Positions 62,496 through 64,000 of a stretch of DNA of 64,000 nucleotides are shown in pieces (the stretch's first letter is position 1; each line of letters begins with the position of its first letter). Made by a program: the position numbers and the translations under genes. Location: the NCBI RefSeq assembly GCF_030813055.1, contig NZ_JAUSTW010000004.1:310001-374000 (forward strand), in the 5' to 3' direction. The DNA comes from Neobacillus ginsengisoli. Lineage in GTDB: Bacteria > Bacillota > Bacilli > Bacillales_B > DSM-18226. The notes beneath the pieces were generated by a model. The model did not search any database, was not told where the DNA came from, and was given only the letters and a program-made list of their open reading frames with translations.

Positions 62496-64000
62496 ATGAA
62501 GTTGACAAAATTTAAAGACCCGCTGCCTATTCCACCTGTTTTAAAGTCGAAGTGGCGAACAGAGGAATACACCTATTATGAAGTATTTATGCAGGAAACA
62601 AAGCAGTCATTTCATAGTGAATTACCGAAAACAACTATTTGGGGATATGAAGGGATTTATCCCGGCCCTACAATTGAAGCAGAGATGGGGGAAAGGGTAT
62701 TTGTCAAGTGGATGAATGACCTACCGGAAAGGCATCTTTTTCCGATAGACCATACTGTTCATGGTGCCGAAAAGGAAAAGTCTACTGTCAGAACCGTTGT
62801 CCATTTACATGGCGGCCGAACAGAGCCGGCCAGTGATGGCTATCCTGATGCGTGGTTCACAAAAGGGTTCGCATCACAAGGTCCCTTTTTCGAAAAAATG
62901 ATTTATGAATATCAGAATAGGCAAAGTTCCCGTACTCTTTGGTATCATGACCACGCCATTGGGGTGACCCGGCTGAATATTTATGCCGGCTTGGCAGGAT
63001 TTTACCTTATTAGGGATTCTCAAGAACGTTCCTTAAATCTGCCAACCAGCAAGCATGAAATTCCGTTAATGATTCAGGATCGTTCCTTCCATGAGGATGG
63101 TTCTTTGTTTTATCCGGAGCAGCCTGAGGATAATAAGTCCGGAATAACCCCTTCTATCATTCCATCTTTTTTTGGTGACACAATTGTGGTGAATGGGAAG
63201 GTTTGGCCCTATCTCGAAGTTGAACCGAGAAAGTACCGTTTCCGGATGTTAAATGGTGCAAATGCCCGCTTTTTTCGGTTGAACATGGATTCGGGGCAGC
63301 TGTTTTTTCAGATTGGGAGTGATAGTGGTTTTCTTGAACAGCCTGTGGGTGTAAAATCGTTGCTGCTTGCTCCTGCTGAGCGTGCTGATGTCATTATTGA
63401 TTTTTCTAATCTTGGAGGAAAATCCATCACATTAAAAAATGATGCACCAACACATTTTCCGATTGGTGACCCAGTTGATCCTCAAACTACGGGGATTGTC
63501 ATGCAGTTTCGCGTGACAAAGCTACTTTCTAGTATTGATACGAGCGTAATTCCAGCCAACATGGGAACCATTAATCGTCTACCTGTTCAATCTGCAGGCC
63601 AACACCGATTTTTAGAATTAAGCGAGGAGAAGGACTTGTACGGAAGATCCTTTTTTCTCTTAGATAAAAAGAAATGGGATGACCCGATTACAGAAAATCC
63701 CTGGCTTGGTTCAACTGAGATTTGGAATTTTGTTAATACAAATGGGGATGATCATCCGATCCATGTTCACCTTGTCCAATTTCAAATTCTCTTGAGACAG
63801 CCCTTTGATGTGGATCATTATAAAAATACAAGACAAATCAAATACACCGGGCCACCGGTTCTTCCTGAATTTGGTGAGCGCGGCTGGAAGGATACGGTTA
63901 AATGTCCCCCATCCCATGTAACAAGTATCATCATTCCGTTTTTCCCTTTTACAGGTCAGTATGTTTGGCATTGCCATATGCTTGAACATGAGGATTATGA
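62496..64000 (+). CDS. cotA: Spore coat multicopper oxidase (laccase), CotA-like; 3' end cut off by the window
   Basis: An open frame of 501 codons from ATG at 62496 (AAGGGGCGG upstream) to the window edge. Three cupredoxin domains. Copper ligands: His103/His105 in HLHGG, His151/His153 in WYHDHA, His420/His423/His425 in HPIHVH, and His492-Cys493-His494 ... His498 in WHCHMLEHE. These lie one residue away from the positions I recall for B. subtilis CotA (513 residues), so only about ten codons, including the axial Met, should be missing. CotA is an outer spore coat laccase that makes brown pigment and protects from UV and peroxide. Confidence 0.93.
   Translation, partial: MKLTKFKDPLPIPPVLKSKWRTEEYTYYEVFMQETKQSFHSELPKTTIWGYEGIYPGPTIEAEMGERVFVKWMNDLPERHLFPIDHTVHGAEKEKSTVRTVVHLHGGRTEPASDGYPDAWFTKGFASQGPFFEKMIYEYQNRQSSRTLWYHDHAIGVTRLNIYAGLAGFYLIRDSQERSLNLPTSKHEIPLMIQDRSFHEDGSLFYPEQPEDNKSGITPSIIPSFFGDTIVVNGKVWPYLEVEPRKYRFRMLNGANARFFRLNMDSGQLFFQIGSDSGFLEQPVGVKSLLLAPAERADVIIDFSNLGGKSITLKNDAPTHFPIGDPVDPQTTGIVMQFRVTKLLSSIDTSVIPANMGTINRLPVQSAGQHRFLELSEEKDLYGRSFFLLDKKKWDDPITENPWLGSTEIWNFVNTNGDDHPIHVHLVQFQILLRQPFDVDHYKNTRQIKYTGPPVLPEFGERGWKDTVKCPPSHVTSIIIPFFPFTGQYVWHCHMLEHEDY

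Noticed and set aside
1..64000. CRISPR arrays, tRNA or rRNA genes, integrases or a prophage block
   Set aside because: I read for direct-repeat arrays, tRNA-like cloverleaf ends, rRNA motifs and phage structural genes and saw none; the holin stands alone.

Overview
The window reads as chromosome from a low-GC, endospore-forming Bacillaceae bacterium (Bacillus in the broad sense). Support comes from a GerA/GerK-type germinant receptor, a CotA-like spore laccase, a KinA/KinE-like sporulation kinase, class A and B PBPs, a SigX-like ECF sigma factor, a qoxABCD menaquinol oxidase, and TPP, FMN and cobalamin riboswitches in Bacillus-style contexts. Most of it is core-genome gene content; I see no tRNA, rRNA, CRISPR array or prophage block.

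Layout. 0-9 kb: a membrane protein, sigX, a PAS histidine kinase, the germinant receptor operon (A-C-B order), a small membrane protein and an aldo/keto reductase. 9-13 kb: an MFS transporter and a TPP-riboswitch-controlled thiMDE salvage operon. 13-17.4 kb: a lone phi-LC3-type holin, a class A PBP, then a 1.36-kb mobile element. That element has 25-bp imperfect terminal inverted repeats and an exact 8-bp target duplication, and it carries an IS1595-family transposase fragment plus a GNAT acetyltransferase. 17.4-27.9 kb: a cobalamin salvage operon (btuF, btuC, btuD-cbiZ fusion, cbiB, cobD, cobU, truncated cobQ, cobS, cobC, a second cobU-like gene, pduO, cblT, cblS), with one cobalamin riboswitch in front and a second complete one just after its last gene.

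28-35.8 kb: a ribE-ribBA-ribH operon under an FMN riboswitch but lacking ribD, stress genes (GyrI-like protein, KatA with a PerR box), ywbE, a cold-shock protein and a HAD phosphatase. 36-41.5 kb: qoxABCD with a Rex-like operator, and an AbrB-family membrane protein. 41.6-48.7 kb: envelope lipid and glycan genes (pssA, two PAP2 phosphatases, YkoT/YkoS-like pair, polysaccharide deacetylase, YkoN/UgtP-like glycosyltransferase). 48.7-53.5 kb: a response regulator, histidine kinase, ABC-2 exporter and secreted protein. 53.6-64 kb: M32 carboxypeptidase, a PbpA/PbpH-like PBP, a molybdenum hydroxylase operon with its XdhC-like maturase, and the CotA-like laccase, which runs off the end.

How the genes fit together. 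The cobalamin operon forms a coherent salvage-only route. Corrinoids enter through BtuFCD, CbiZ strips the side chain to cobyric acid, CbiB/CobD/CobU rebuild GDP-cobinamide, and CobS joins it to alpha-ribazole that CblT imports and CblS phosphorylates. CobC removes the phosphate and PduO supplies the adenosyl group. A cobQ remnant shows loss of a step this route does not need. The most unusual items are the downstream orphan cobalamin riboswitch and the acetyltransferase-carrying element inserted directly beside its terminator.
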